A stretch of DNA of 64,000 nt from Rhodamnia argentea (taxonomy: Eukaryota > Streptophyta > Magnoliopsida > Myrtales > Myrtaceae): contig NC_063154.1 in NCBI RefSeq assembly GCF_020921035.1, positions 7,192,001-7,256,000 of the forward strand. Direction: 5' to 3'. A model generated the notes under the pieces. It did no database searches. It had not been told where the DNA came from and saw only the letters and a program-made list of their open reading frames with translations. Below, in pieces: positions 45,146 through 56,336 of the stretch. Numbering within the stretch: the stretch's first letter is position 1; the number at the start of each line of letters is the position of its first letter. A program made the translations under genes and the position numbers.

Positions 45146-47751
45146 CTTGTCTCCCTCCCACTCACTGAGATGCGCACAGAGAGATAGAAACAGAGCAAAA
45201 GCAGGGGAACGCGTGATTCAACTGTCCCTGTAGCTACTGTTTATGTAGGGTATGGAATGGGTTACCCTGAGCTTGAGGCGTCACGAGGAATGCATTTACT
45301 GTTTTGAGGATATACCCAACGTGTTCCAATCCACTTCGTGCCTCCAAAACTTCCGTCCATTTCGTCAGCACATTTATCGTTTGGCGGCTAAAATTCCAAA
45401 ATAAAATGATGTCAGAGTCGCATGTTCTTGCAAAGGAAATGTGAGTGTTTGCTTTAATGCCACAAAGCGTGCTTAGTAGAAGAAAACTTCACTTGTGGAC
45501 ATTACGAGACGAGTATAGGCTTTTATAGAAAAATGGATCATGATATCAATAGAACCATGTGGGGGGGAGCATAGGTCGGGAAAAGTTAGTCCCTCAACCA
45601 AATTCCCCCCGACGCTTTCAACGGAAGTATGTGGGAGTTGACCTAGTGGGGAAGCATAAGTCGGGAAAAGTTAGGTTAGAAATCCATTTTTCAACTCACT
45701 TTTCTGTGAGCCGGGTTGTAAACGAATCACTTAAAATTTTATAAATTGGTAGAAATGGGTCTAAGATATCTGAGCTAACATTATATGGATCTATGTGGGT
45801 ATGCACAAGACATGTCTTCAACCCATTTAGTTTACCATAATGCGAAAGATTAACTAATCTCAGTTTTTTTTGTCCCCCTTGACCATGGTAAGATTAAGGT
45901 GTTAAGAGACGCAATAATTGGCTCCTCCCACTTCCATAAAAAGCTTGGGTTGGGCTCGATGGTCGTCGCTAACTGCCTTGAAACTCGGGCTGGCTAAACT
46001 CATTGACGAGCACTTTCCCTCCCCATTTTCTTGCCTTATAGAAGTTAAAAGAAAGGTTGGGCTCATCGCCGATAAGTCCAGAAACTTGGGCTGGTCATGG
46101 ACCATCTCTTTCCCTTCTTGACTCACAAACACTAAGATAAAACTCGGGCTCGTCGCCGATACGTTAAGGTGATCGAAAGAGCTCGAGGCAAAAAATACGA
46201 TCGAAAGAGCAGCTGGCTGGGCTGGAGTCGGATCGGCTCGGGTGCCGTATTCCGTTGGCTTACAAACGATGGAGATAATTTTGCATTTGTAGGAGAATTG
46301 ACGAGACGCGAGAACTAAAAAATGGGCATGATTTGCACGTATCAGCAACTCAGTATACCCTCCCGGGGGGAGCGGCTTGTCCCGACTGATGTTTTGACTA
46401 GACCTAACACCGAGAGGGGGTGAATAGGCGTTTGTAATCAAACTCGAAAAATTAATGCGAAAATAAGATAATAAAGTTTGATAGGAGTAAAAGTAATCAA
46501 CAGAACCATACAACGCTTCTACTAAACAATTGATATAAGTAAGTAAAGAGTAAAAGACAACACACAAGATATAATAGTGATTCGGATTTTGGTAAGCCTA
46601 TGTATACTCTCCCATACTAACAGCATACTAGCTAGATTCTACTAAATAATCAATTAAGAGATTATATAAAGATATGATTGATTGATCACAAGTACTTCCT
46701 TAGAAGCAAGTGCTGCCTCTATCAAGGCTATCTTTCTCTACACACCCGACTCTGTATACACCTCTTATAAGATCTCAAGTAAAAGCTCAAGTAGATGATT
46801 TGAACGAGTAAAACTCTCTTGAAATAAGGATGATGAACTTTCTAAATCTCTCGCTGGTCTTCGAACTTGGTGCTCTTTATACTCCTTATCTTCCAAGCTT
46901 CCCGTTGGACAAAACCACTCCGAGGATCAATCTCCAAAAACTAGTCGTTGGTTGATTGATGAATAAAGATCACGAGCCGTTGAGGTGAGAACGATCAGAA
47001 GTTTGAGAGGATTTGTTCGCCCATGCAATCAAATCCTAGAATCCTTAAATCAAGCTTCTAACAATTAAAATCGTTTAAAGAGTGATTGTTAATCAATCAA
47101 GATTTCTTGTATGAAAAATCACAAGAATATCTTTGTGATTGATGGTCAATCAATTTAACTTAGAAACACACAATCCTAATCGGACAATTGACCGTTAGTG
47201 AGGGAAATTTATCCTGTTTAATAAAAAGAATAAGATTGAAGTAAACAGTGTAGAAAGAATTTAAAGCATTTAAAGCCAAAGTGAAAGGGGCAATAAAAAA
47301 AAAAGGGGAAAAATATAATCCGAAAATACAAGACTTGAGGGAAAAAAGTCGAAAATTTAAAAGTAGAAATGACTTTTCTCCGGGGACTTCATTCATGTTT
47401 ATTTCACTTGTTTATGCAAAGTACTGTTTTTTGGGATGGCAACGAGGTTAGGTCGTTATTAATTATGAATGGGAAATATGATAGTGAAAAATCTCTCCCA
47501 CTCGAGTCCTAAGTCCCATCATTGTCTTTCCACCAAAACGTGCTCGTTGAGTCAATGGGGCCCTTGCATGCATGGTGAAGTTGACTCGAAGTAATTTAAT
47601 AGAAGAACCTTGCTTTTCATCGCAAACTCATATAGTCTATTACTCAAACATGTATAAATGGTAATAAGCGCAAATTCCACATAGTTGAAAGGTGCTTTTT
47701 CTTTATACTACAGAAACTCGTTCTAATACAACATTTCCAAGGAGTATAGTA
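45146..47751. other. TKPR2 upstream region and intergenic repeats
   Basis: The first ~350 bp are shared with the upstream flank of copy A and probably hold the promoter. About 45900-46230 has repeated GGGCTCG(T/A)CGCC and 'cttgggctgg' phrases. About 46385-47150 begins 'gactagacctaacaccgagagggggtgaatagg', a phrase typical of a dispersed plant repeat, and is followed by non-coding AT-rich sequence. No gene is supported. Confidence 0.45.
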
Positions 47752-48490
47752 CTAAAAAAAGTCTTAAACTTATCTTATATGTGTCCTTTAATCATAAATC
47801 TTTTAATTGTGTCAATTTAATTCTAAATTTTTTTCACAATTTTTCAATTAAGTTCATCTGGCTAATTTATGCCCAAAACCACCGACGTGGGCGATGGTCT
47901 TACATGTAATGGCCGGCGTTGACGTTGTTTTTTTTTCTTTTATATAATTGTTTGTTTTTTTTTTTTTTTTTGTACCGAGGACCGGGTTGGCGAGGGTCGT
48001 GAGCCACATGTGAGGGCTAGCAACCCTCACCCACTTTGGGCAAGGATCGCAACATTTTTGTTGTAGCCAGCGAGGGTGTCGCGGCCCTCGCTTGCCCTCA
48101 CCAGCTAGGGGCGAGGGCCGTGATGGCTTCGCCGGCTAAAGTGAGGCGCCGGCCCTAGGTGAGGCCGCGACACCCAGATCCGGCAAGGGCATCTCGATCA
48201 CCGCTTGTGGTCGGAAAGAAAAAAGGTAAAGAAATGAAAAGATATAAAAAAAAGAAAAAAACCAAAAAAAAATTATAAAGATAAACAGTAGTAAAAATTA
48301 TTTTTAAAAAATCTACGTCGGTGTCGGTTATGCCACGTAAGATGGTCAGAGTCCATGTCAGCAATTTCTAACCTAAATTGACTGGATGGACTCAATTGAC
48401 AAAACTTGAAAATGTTTAGTATTGAATTGTTACAATTGAAAGGTTTAGTATTGAATTGGCACAAATGCAATATGTTTATGCCTTTTTTAG
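47752..48490. mobile_element. MITE of 739 bp with TA target duplication
   Basis: The ends CTAAAAAAAGTCTTAAACTT and, inverted, CTAAAAAAGGCATAAACATA flank a body whose two halves remain imperfect inverted repeats for about 150 bp. TA dinucleotides directly flank both ends, as in Tc1/mariner-type elements. The centre is GC-rich with GCGAGGG/CCCTCGC repeats (about 47985-48200). No coding capacity. A half copy of a related element lies at 54007-54260. Confidence 0.6.
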
Positions 48491-50985
48491 TATTCTTTTT
48501 CCTGCTTTGCAAGTGTATATGCTCAAGTACATGTTTGGTTCACGAGAAAGTCACTTACTTCAAATATGATATATTCAGAGAATTAATTTCGATTCGAAAA
48601 GTTACGGGTTTTGTTAACAAGAGTCCCAGTAGCGCTATTTAAGTTAACTGGAATCGAAGACGACAATTTTCTAAATGCTTTGAAAATCAGCTATCACTCA
48701 TGAGGTGGATAATTATGTGGCATTTTGTGTGGAACACTCCTCCGGGGGAGCTTATCCTTTCTGGGGATGACATTCATCAACCGGAGCGTTTCAAATTAAT
48801 TGTGGATATCGCTATTTTGAGGAGAAGGTGGTTGGGAGGATGGTTGTTGTTCCCACCCTCTTTACTTTATGTCGATCGAAATCGGCCCTCGCCATTACGT
48901 CAAGCCCGGTCCATTTGAATTGAATATTTTTTGAAGATTGATACTTGATTCTTATCTGATCAAAGGAAGAACTACTGCACCATGACATTAAACATTTGTC
49001 CGCAAGTGCGATAAATTCGTAGTTTGGTTGGATTAATTAGGAAGGAAGGGAAAGGATTCTGCAAATACAATCTAGTTTGGATGGAAGGAAAGAGATGAGG
49101 AGATTGCGATAGATGGTAAAGTCGATTTTATGTTCATTTTGCAATCTCTCCAAATTCCTCCTTACCGGGAGGGATTAAAAGGGGTTTGTGTATTACTCAA
49201 ACAAACGCATCCTAAGTAAAAAAAAAATTCTTCGTGGCGGTAAAAACTCCAAACTTTTACTCTTGCGATACATTTATCCCAAATTATTTTTCCGTGTGGG
49301 TTAAATGTGTCACATGCCTATAAGTTTAGGGCATTTCGATGTGACAAGAAAAAGTTTAGGGTAAATGTATCACAACGATAAAAGTTTGGATCGAGTAAAT
49401 GTACCACATGAGTAAAAGTTTGAAATTTTTTGTGTCACCTGAAAAATTAGTCAACGGAAAATATTTTCACTATCAATAACAATATATGCCTAATTATTTT
49501 CATGAACGACGAAAATATTTTTCATTCATTTATTTTCGAAAGCAATATGAGCAATTATTTTTTGAAAAATATTTTTCAAATCTTGAGTTTTCCGTGAAAC
49601 AAACGCACCCCAATAGCGGTTCTTCTGGTACCTCTTCTTATACTATATTTCAAATCTTGATTTTTCCATGAAACAAACGCACTCTAAAACGGCGGTTCTT
49701 CTTGTACCTCTTCTTATAATATTTTCTAACCTCGTCATGTCTGTCTTATTTGAGGCATTCGTTCTTCCTTTCTGTTCCTGATTTATATAAAAAGAAGAAG
49801 AAGAAGAAGAAGCCATTCTTGACTCACCGTATGATGCAACCCTTATTAAGAGTGTGCCTAGGACAGGTTTATTGACAACCTCCCAACTAAATTTGTGTAC
49901 GCGAAATCAGAATGCTGGGCCAATCCTACCCAGATCAAACTGCAATTAAATAAGGAGGAATCATATTGGCTTGCACGTTTTTCCGGACAAGAACTATTCA
50001 CCTAACTTCTCCTTTTCATAAGTATACAACTCATGTCGTGTTTGTCCCAAACTAATCATAATCTCCAGCCATTACTGTCCCTGTTTCCTGGTATCTCTCC
50101 TTATATTTAGGTAGTGAATCCAAAGGGACATGTTTTGGTAAGTTTCCCTTTCAAGCACCGATCACTTAACTTATTATGCAATTCCTCAACCCTAACTTTC
50201 GTGATTGAACGCGGATTTGAATTCTCATCATCCATTGAGGGACCCCACCGTAGCGCGAGAGCTCGGTCCGGAAGTCGATCAGTAGCGATCGTTAATCGCC
50301 TCGTTCTCCTTCACCCTCTTGATCTGAGAATTCGAAGGGCCAATAATGACGATAACTTGTGGCGAAGGTTGATTAGTTTTCCTGGTTAAATACTGTTCTT
50401 CCGCAAATAATGGGTTGACTGAGACTTGGTTGGAATGCTTACGAGAGAATGCAAGTGATGGAATTGAATAGCGAAACTTCTTATAAGTTCGGGTTCTCGT
50501 GATTACGGATCTAGAATTTTTTCTCCGCGGGAGAATGATTCGGTCAACGATTGTTTTCGCAATTAACATGGTATTCTTAATCTTTGCCAACCACATTTTT
50601 CATATCCGTTAAATGGTTTATTAAGTTTTTACCAATTTGTGGGGACAGTTTCAGATGAGAACATTTATTTTTCGCTTTCATATTTTTGAAAATATCTAGT
50701 GGGGGAGCAAGATAATTTGTTGTTTAGCATTACTCGAAAATCATAAACTATTACAAAGATAGGTACGTTACCAGAGATCGTGAAAAAAACCATGTGGATT
50801 GTAGGTTGCATGGCCAATCCACTGTATTCCATTAAAGATGGTACAAACGCCTTTGTCGGCGTTCCTCTAATGATAATTTCGTGCTCATTAATTTGACTTT
50901 GACAGCAACCTAGCTTGATTAAAGTACTTCAACAGACAGAGAAACAACATACGAAAGCTTAGTCGTACGCGGAGAAAATCATCGA
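48491..50985. other. Intergenic, MITE-like repeats
   Basis: No gene. At about 49220-49440 the phrases 'ccaaacttttactcttgcgatacattta' and their reverse complement 'taaatgtaccacatgagtaaaagtttg' mark a further inverted-repeat element. A (GAA)n run lies at 49793-49812. Two copies of 'tttgaaat/caaatcttga(g/t)ttttcc(g/a)tgaaacaaacgca' occur at about 49576 and 49650. Confidence 0.4.
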
Positions 50986-50989
50986 TTCA

Positions 50990-51345
50990 GTTTTAATATT
51001 ATTATACCGTATGCCAATTCAGTTTTATTTTTTAATTTTGTCGCTATAATCCTAAACTTTTGCGCAAAATTTCAATGTAGTCCTCCCAATTATTTGATGC
51101 TGGGAAAATAATGACGTGACGGTCTACGTAGGACGTTGGTTCGAGCCAAATTATCCACACCAATGTGTCACGCAAATCGGTAGGAGATGATTGAACGCCA
51201 CATTAGTAATTTCTGACAGTAATTGCTTGGAATGACTACATTAAAATTTCGGGCAAAGGCTTTGGACCGATACTGACAAAATCGAAAAGTTCAAAATTGA
51301 GTTGGTATCCGTCCAATCGGTTTGGGACTGATTTGGTAATTATCC
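50990..51345. repeat. Inverted-repeat (MITE-like) element
   Basis: The left arm (CCAATTCAGTTTT ... CCTAAACTTTTGCGC ... TTTCAATGTAGTCCTCCCAA) and the right arm (reverse complement: CCAAATCAGTCCCAAACCG ... AATTTTAATGTAGTCATTCCAA) are imperfect inverted copies around a GACGTGACGGTCTACG centre. Non-coding; ends not fixed. Confidence 0.5.
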
Positions 51346-54006
51346 TATTGTGCATGAGCCTAAATGGTTTCTAATAATTCTATTTTCCATCATTTCAAAT
51401 ATTAAGCTCCAATGTGAAAAAGAACATCTAAGTACATCAATTGGCCCTAATTTCAACAGAACCTATTTCTAAAATTTGGCTGAGTCAAGTAATTTGGAGA
51501 ATCAGCATAAAACGGGAGCATCTCGATCGATTACATTTGTCTGCGGAAACGAGAATACGTTGAGCAAGAATCCAGCGAGAAAATGTTCTGCTAATTGCTT
51601 ACTAGTCAAATGCATAGAAGGGGAAAACGATTCTACATTTTCACCACATACTTTCACGCAATTTCTAATAAGTCCCCCCACTTTTAATTTGTCTAGCTAA
51701 AAATGCGTTTTATATTATGAAAAATAAATTATTTGAAAAATAATTTTCTGAAAATAATTACTGGTAACACTCGAAATAATTAGTTGATGAAAAATATTTT
51801 CGTTATCAATAATAATTTATATCTATATGAAAAAAAATATTTTTTTTGTTCATTTTTGTAAAACAATTCAAATAATCAATCTTAAAAAAATACAATTAAT
51901 CTTTGATAAATATTTCCCAAATCAATAATATTCCGCGAAACAAGCGAAGCCTCTACTTTCACAGATTTTCCAAAAAATCCTTTGGATAACAAATCCGGCT
52001 GGCCATCGGATGACGCCATATCGGTTAAATTTGGCTTGACTGGATATAAGAGGGACTCGATTATAAAAATTATGGAAGTATAAGGACTTAATCATAATAA
52101 TTTAGATTGCATATATTTGATTAAAAAAAAAGGCGAGAAAATATATAGTAGAAAAGCTGAACTTTTACTAAAAGATGCTGCTTTAGGAGACTCCTTCCAA
52201 CTCCAGCATAAACTCAAAACGAAAAGCACCACCTTGACAGGGTTTTGACTTTGGAGGGCACGGAATAACCCGAGCCTTATTTTCTTCTAATAGCGATTCA
52301 TTACAGACAAAATCTTATATACTTAATAGAACAATACAAAAGTCGATACTTAATCATATTTTATTTTTTGAGACAGACTTATAATTAATTAACCCGGGAT
52401 GTGTACTTATTCGAAAGAGACCGGATGATCTTCGTGAAGGTTTCGCTTTCACAAATTTTGGATTTATAATCGTTCAATCTAGTTACTTTGAACAGTAATG
52501 GCGTTGGAACGTTGAACCTAAGTGCATACCACCGCATGATAAAATCGTAATAATAGATAAAAATCTCGGCGTGTGCTGGTTATTGAAGACGGATTTGGTG
52601 ATCGGACATCAATTTTAATTTAAAGAAGTCATGGATATGCTCTTTGAACGAGTGACCCCTAATCTTATTTTGATAATTTATTTTGTTATTTAAAGCTTAT
52701 TTTATTTTAAAGTTATTTGAGATTTGTTTGGATTTGTAGTTGGGCTGCGCTCTTTCTTTTGTACTTTTACGGAAATGATTGAAACGTTGCTCTGACAAAA
52801 GAAGATGAAGAAAAACTCCACGTGTTCTTGTCCCTATAATCAGAGCTTTTTCCTGGAAAGAGTGCTATTGCTTTCCTTACTGGTTTTGGCTAAGCTAGAA
52901 AAATGCAAACATAAGCAAATCTCCATGGCTTTGGCTGTTTTCCAGCAGTCGTCGCCACGAGACACAAGCGCAACCGCACATATTGATTAGCTCGTGACAT
53001 TTGTCGCCGCCAGCGAAGTGAATTCGATTGGCAACCTTGCTACCTCCCCAACTAAAGAGCGGCGTCACGTCATCGTTTCGTGGAGTTGGTTCGGCCTTCC
53101 ACTGTCCTGTTCATCTCGCGTTCCCCCGACCGTGTGAATATCGAGAAAGATAGCGTCTTTGAATCCGTGTTGAATTTCGAAAGATTAAGAAAAATTCAGA
53201 ATCAGTCAATGATGTCTTAAACGTCGTTCATAAGAAGTGATTATATCTTAAACATCATGCTCTACACGTTAAGCTCTCATTGGAAGGGGAAACATGGAGA
53301 AAGCGAAGGTCCTACAGACATAATGACATGACCCTCTTACCTTGATTAGCTTCTCTGCGATCTGCATGAACTTAAATGTAACCTGGTAGATTCATAGGTA
53401 ACTTGATGCGATCCACTCGCCATAATTCTAGTAGCTGTGTAACTATATAATCACGGAGTTTCCTTAAGTATTGCCTTTAAGAGGGATGCATAGGATTCTA
53501 ATTCGCAAGTAGTCGGTCGTTTTCCATGCAACAATTACTTCCAACTAAGATTTGTACGCGCCACATTAAATGCCATGAATTCTGGGTTAGAAATAAAAAA
53601 CATTAGTTTCAATGGGTTTTAATGTTGCAGATAGCAATCGTTGGAAATTCTTAACATCATACTGTGAATCTTCCTATTATGTACTTTCTTGATGATCTTA
53701 CTGTTTTCTCTCAATATCACAACAATGTTGTTCTTCATAGAAAGAATGCTATCATCCATGTGAAACAATCGGTCTATGCAATAACAAGAAATAATGCTCC
53801 TCAGGGACTAGTGAAAAGATCTCAAGAAAGTTTGGGAAATTATAGATATTCTCATTTAATTTGCAGGACAAAACTAGAGCTTTTGACGGAATATTCTTGA
53901 ATTTTACGGAGTTAGTCGCGATAGGGTAAATTTGTTTCAAGGTGTCAGTTACGGATTTTTTATGGTGCATTGAAAAGTTTGGAATGAATTTATCCAAGAA
54001 GACATA
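51346..54006. other. Intergenic, no gene recognised
   Basis: AT-rich, with scattered short frames and no domain resemblance. The segment about 51710-51950 has 'gaaaaatatttt' type repeats seen also near 49480-49600, suggesting copies of one dispersed element. Confidence 0.4.
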
Positions 54007-54260
54007 ACTAAGGGAAAAAGTATCAATTCATCCCTAAACCTGTTGTAATTGTACCAATTCAGTCCCAAATTTTTTAATTGTACCAACTTACTCCTAAACC
54101 TTTTCATCGTCAACGTGGACGCCGGCCATCCTACGTGGCATGGTCGGCGCCGACGTAGCCAATTTTTACGATTTCTTTAAAAAAATTGAATTTAGATTAT
54201 TTCATTTATTTTTATGCTTTAATTTGGGCCGATGAGAGTCGCAGCCCTTGCTAGATCTGG
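54007..54260. repeat. Half copy of the 47.8-kb MITE family
   Basis: Begins CTAAGGGAAAAAGTATCAATT and has the same order of features as the left half of 47752-48490: 'aattgtaccaattcagtcccaaa', then GACGCCGGCCATCCTACGTGGCATGG and a 'gccgatgagagtcgcagccc' GC-rich part. It stops abruptly at about 54260 without the inverted second half, so it is truncated. Confidence 0.5.
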
Positions 54261-55557
54261 GCGAGGCATATCAAGACTCATCTATCGTGCTTTTTGTGCC
54301 CTTATCCCTTATTCTATCGTATGATCAATGCATGCGACAACCGACAGCAGGTACATCAAAACTTATTTATGAAATCGATGTACTAAGTCCTACGCATTAT
54401 TCTTTAGAAAATAGACGTAACGAAATCTACCCGTCCGCGGACTGTTTGCTCTCCTGAAAGTTTTGGTTAACATGCAAAAGCAATCATGAGCAGTCTAACA
54501 GTCCAAACAGATATCCTGCTTATGAAGAGTTCTCTCCTGGACCCTTGGTTTGGTCATCAGTAGGGATTACATAAATAAACTAGACTAATGTTAATAATCT
54601 GTCGTAAAGGACAATCACTCCGTTAATCTAGAAATAAAGAATCCTTAATTACATGCCCTAGGAATAGGATCCCAGATTCTCAACGCCCCAACCATTAGTC
54701 CAACCGTCTATGCCATAAATATACGAGGCAGATGAACAGATCCAGTTTCCGGGAACACGACCATCGATCTAGCCAACTATAAATATAAAAACCAAATTTT
54801 CAGGCTCTGAATTTGTTCGACATAACCTATGAAAGAAGATAGACAGTCCACTTTGAGAGTTTTGAAGCTGACTATTCCTTGTTTAGTATTTGATGACATG
54901 GACATGATGCAAGAGCACCTCGAAACCCTAAGTTACCCGACACATCATTGTTTTAGCCAGTGAATTTCTCATATCGGAAGCGGGACTAAAGTTGAAGCTG
55001 CTCCTCACGTTGACAAACATTAAATCCACAGAAATGAACATATTTATGATCCAGGTGCATGGGCGTGGAGACTAGGCTAACGGGAGGACCATGGAACAAC
55101 ACTCACGAACAGGTTAATTTCAAACTAATTTTAGCCTATACAAGCGGTCGTGGTTTAGAGCAGTTTGCATATAGTTAATGTGATTCGAAAGGGATGAACA
55201 AGAGTCTCATCCCACGTGAATAGGGTCTATATTGTATACGAGATCGTAACGGGGCATACGATGGGATTACGTAGTGAGTGACTCCCTCGTACATTTCATG
55301 TCGTTACGGTGATTTCTCCGTTGGGCAGAGTTTGCTTTAACCTAACACGGGGTCGCCTTTGCTCATGCGATCACGGACTCTATCTCTCTCTCTCTCTCTC
55401 CTCACTCCACTTGGACCAACTCCCCCTCTTTGGGTTTCGTGCCGCGGGATCCAACACCCCACACGAATTGATAATTGTTCGTGAAACCTAGGAGGGTCAA
55501 CATAGGTAACTCAGAAGCCCTCGCGTCGGCTTTCTGCTTTTGTCTTTTGGTTTTTTT

Positions 55558-55593
<36 letters not shown>

Positions 55594-56206
55594 GTTTCTG
55601 CATCGAACAGCTGGGCACATGGTCCGAATAGGAGCATAAGCTCCTGCGAAATAGGAAGTCATCGATCATGTCTTTCCACTCCCCCCCGAACGTGCGGTTT
55701 CGAAGACAATCCGACCCGACCCGTCCGTCGAAACCAACAAAAATAGTTTCTTGCTTACAACCCCCCACGCGGGGGTTCGCTCCATTAATGAACTCCCTCC
55801 TCATCGAAAGGACTACGGCTCATTACTCCACACACACACACACGACGCAGAAGAAGGAGGAGGATGTAGAAATCGTTAAAAAGATAATCATACCGCCTCA
55901 CGAAAATAGCAAGAGATGGGTCGGAGAGAGGCCCCTTCCGTAATTGGGTCAACCAACAGAGCTAAAGGGGATGGTAAAGGAAAGGAGCACAAGTTACAGT
56001 GACGGATACACCCAACAAAAATTGCTGAAATTAGTTGGGGGTTTAGAAGATGCGTTCGTCCGTGCGTGGAATGGCTCTCGCCCTGGAGAGAGAGGAGTAA
56101 TGGTCATTATTAATTAAGTGTGGGGGCGTTGAGTTGAGTGTGGGGGCATTTAATCCCACTCCATCTGCCTCCCATTCAATGGCCTCACCACCCTTCTCGC
56201 CTTGCC
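54261..56206. other. Intergenic and KCS6 upstream region
   Basis: No gene. CT arrays at 55384-55402 and 55559-55590 and a CACACA run near 55830. The last few hundred bases are the likely KCS6 promoter. Confidence 0.45.
55559..55590 (+). repeat. (CT)16 microsatellite
   Basis: Uninterrupted CT dinucleotide array of about 32 bp. Pyrimidine arrays of this kind are common upstream of plant genes; the effect here is unknown. Confidence 0.9.
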
Positions 56207-56214
56207 TTTATATC
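56207..56214 (+). promoter_or_regulatory. KCS6 TATA box
   Basis: TTTATATC in the context CCTTTATATCTCTCTCC, 123 nt before the KCS6 ATG. This gives a predicted leader of about 95 nt. A CAAT-like ATTCAATGG lies about 30 bp upstream at 56174-56182. Confidence 0.5.
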
Positions 56215-56336
56215 TCTCTCCCTCCCCGCCCTAAACAACTCCCCTTCCAAGGCGGCTCCAATACTCTCTCTCACTCTTGCATTCGCCACCACACAACAAG
56301 GAAAGGACAGGACAGGACAGGACATACACACACACC

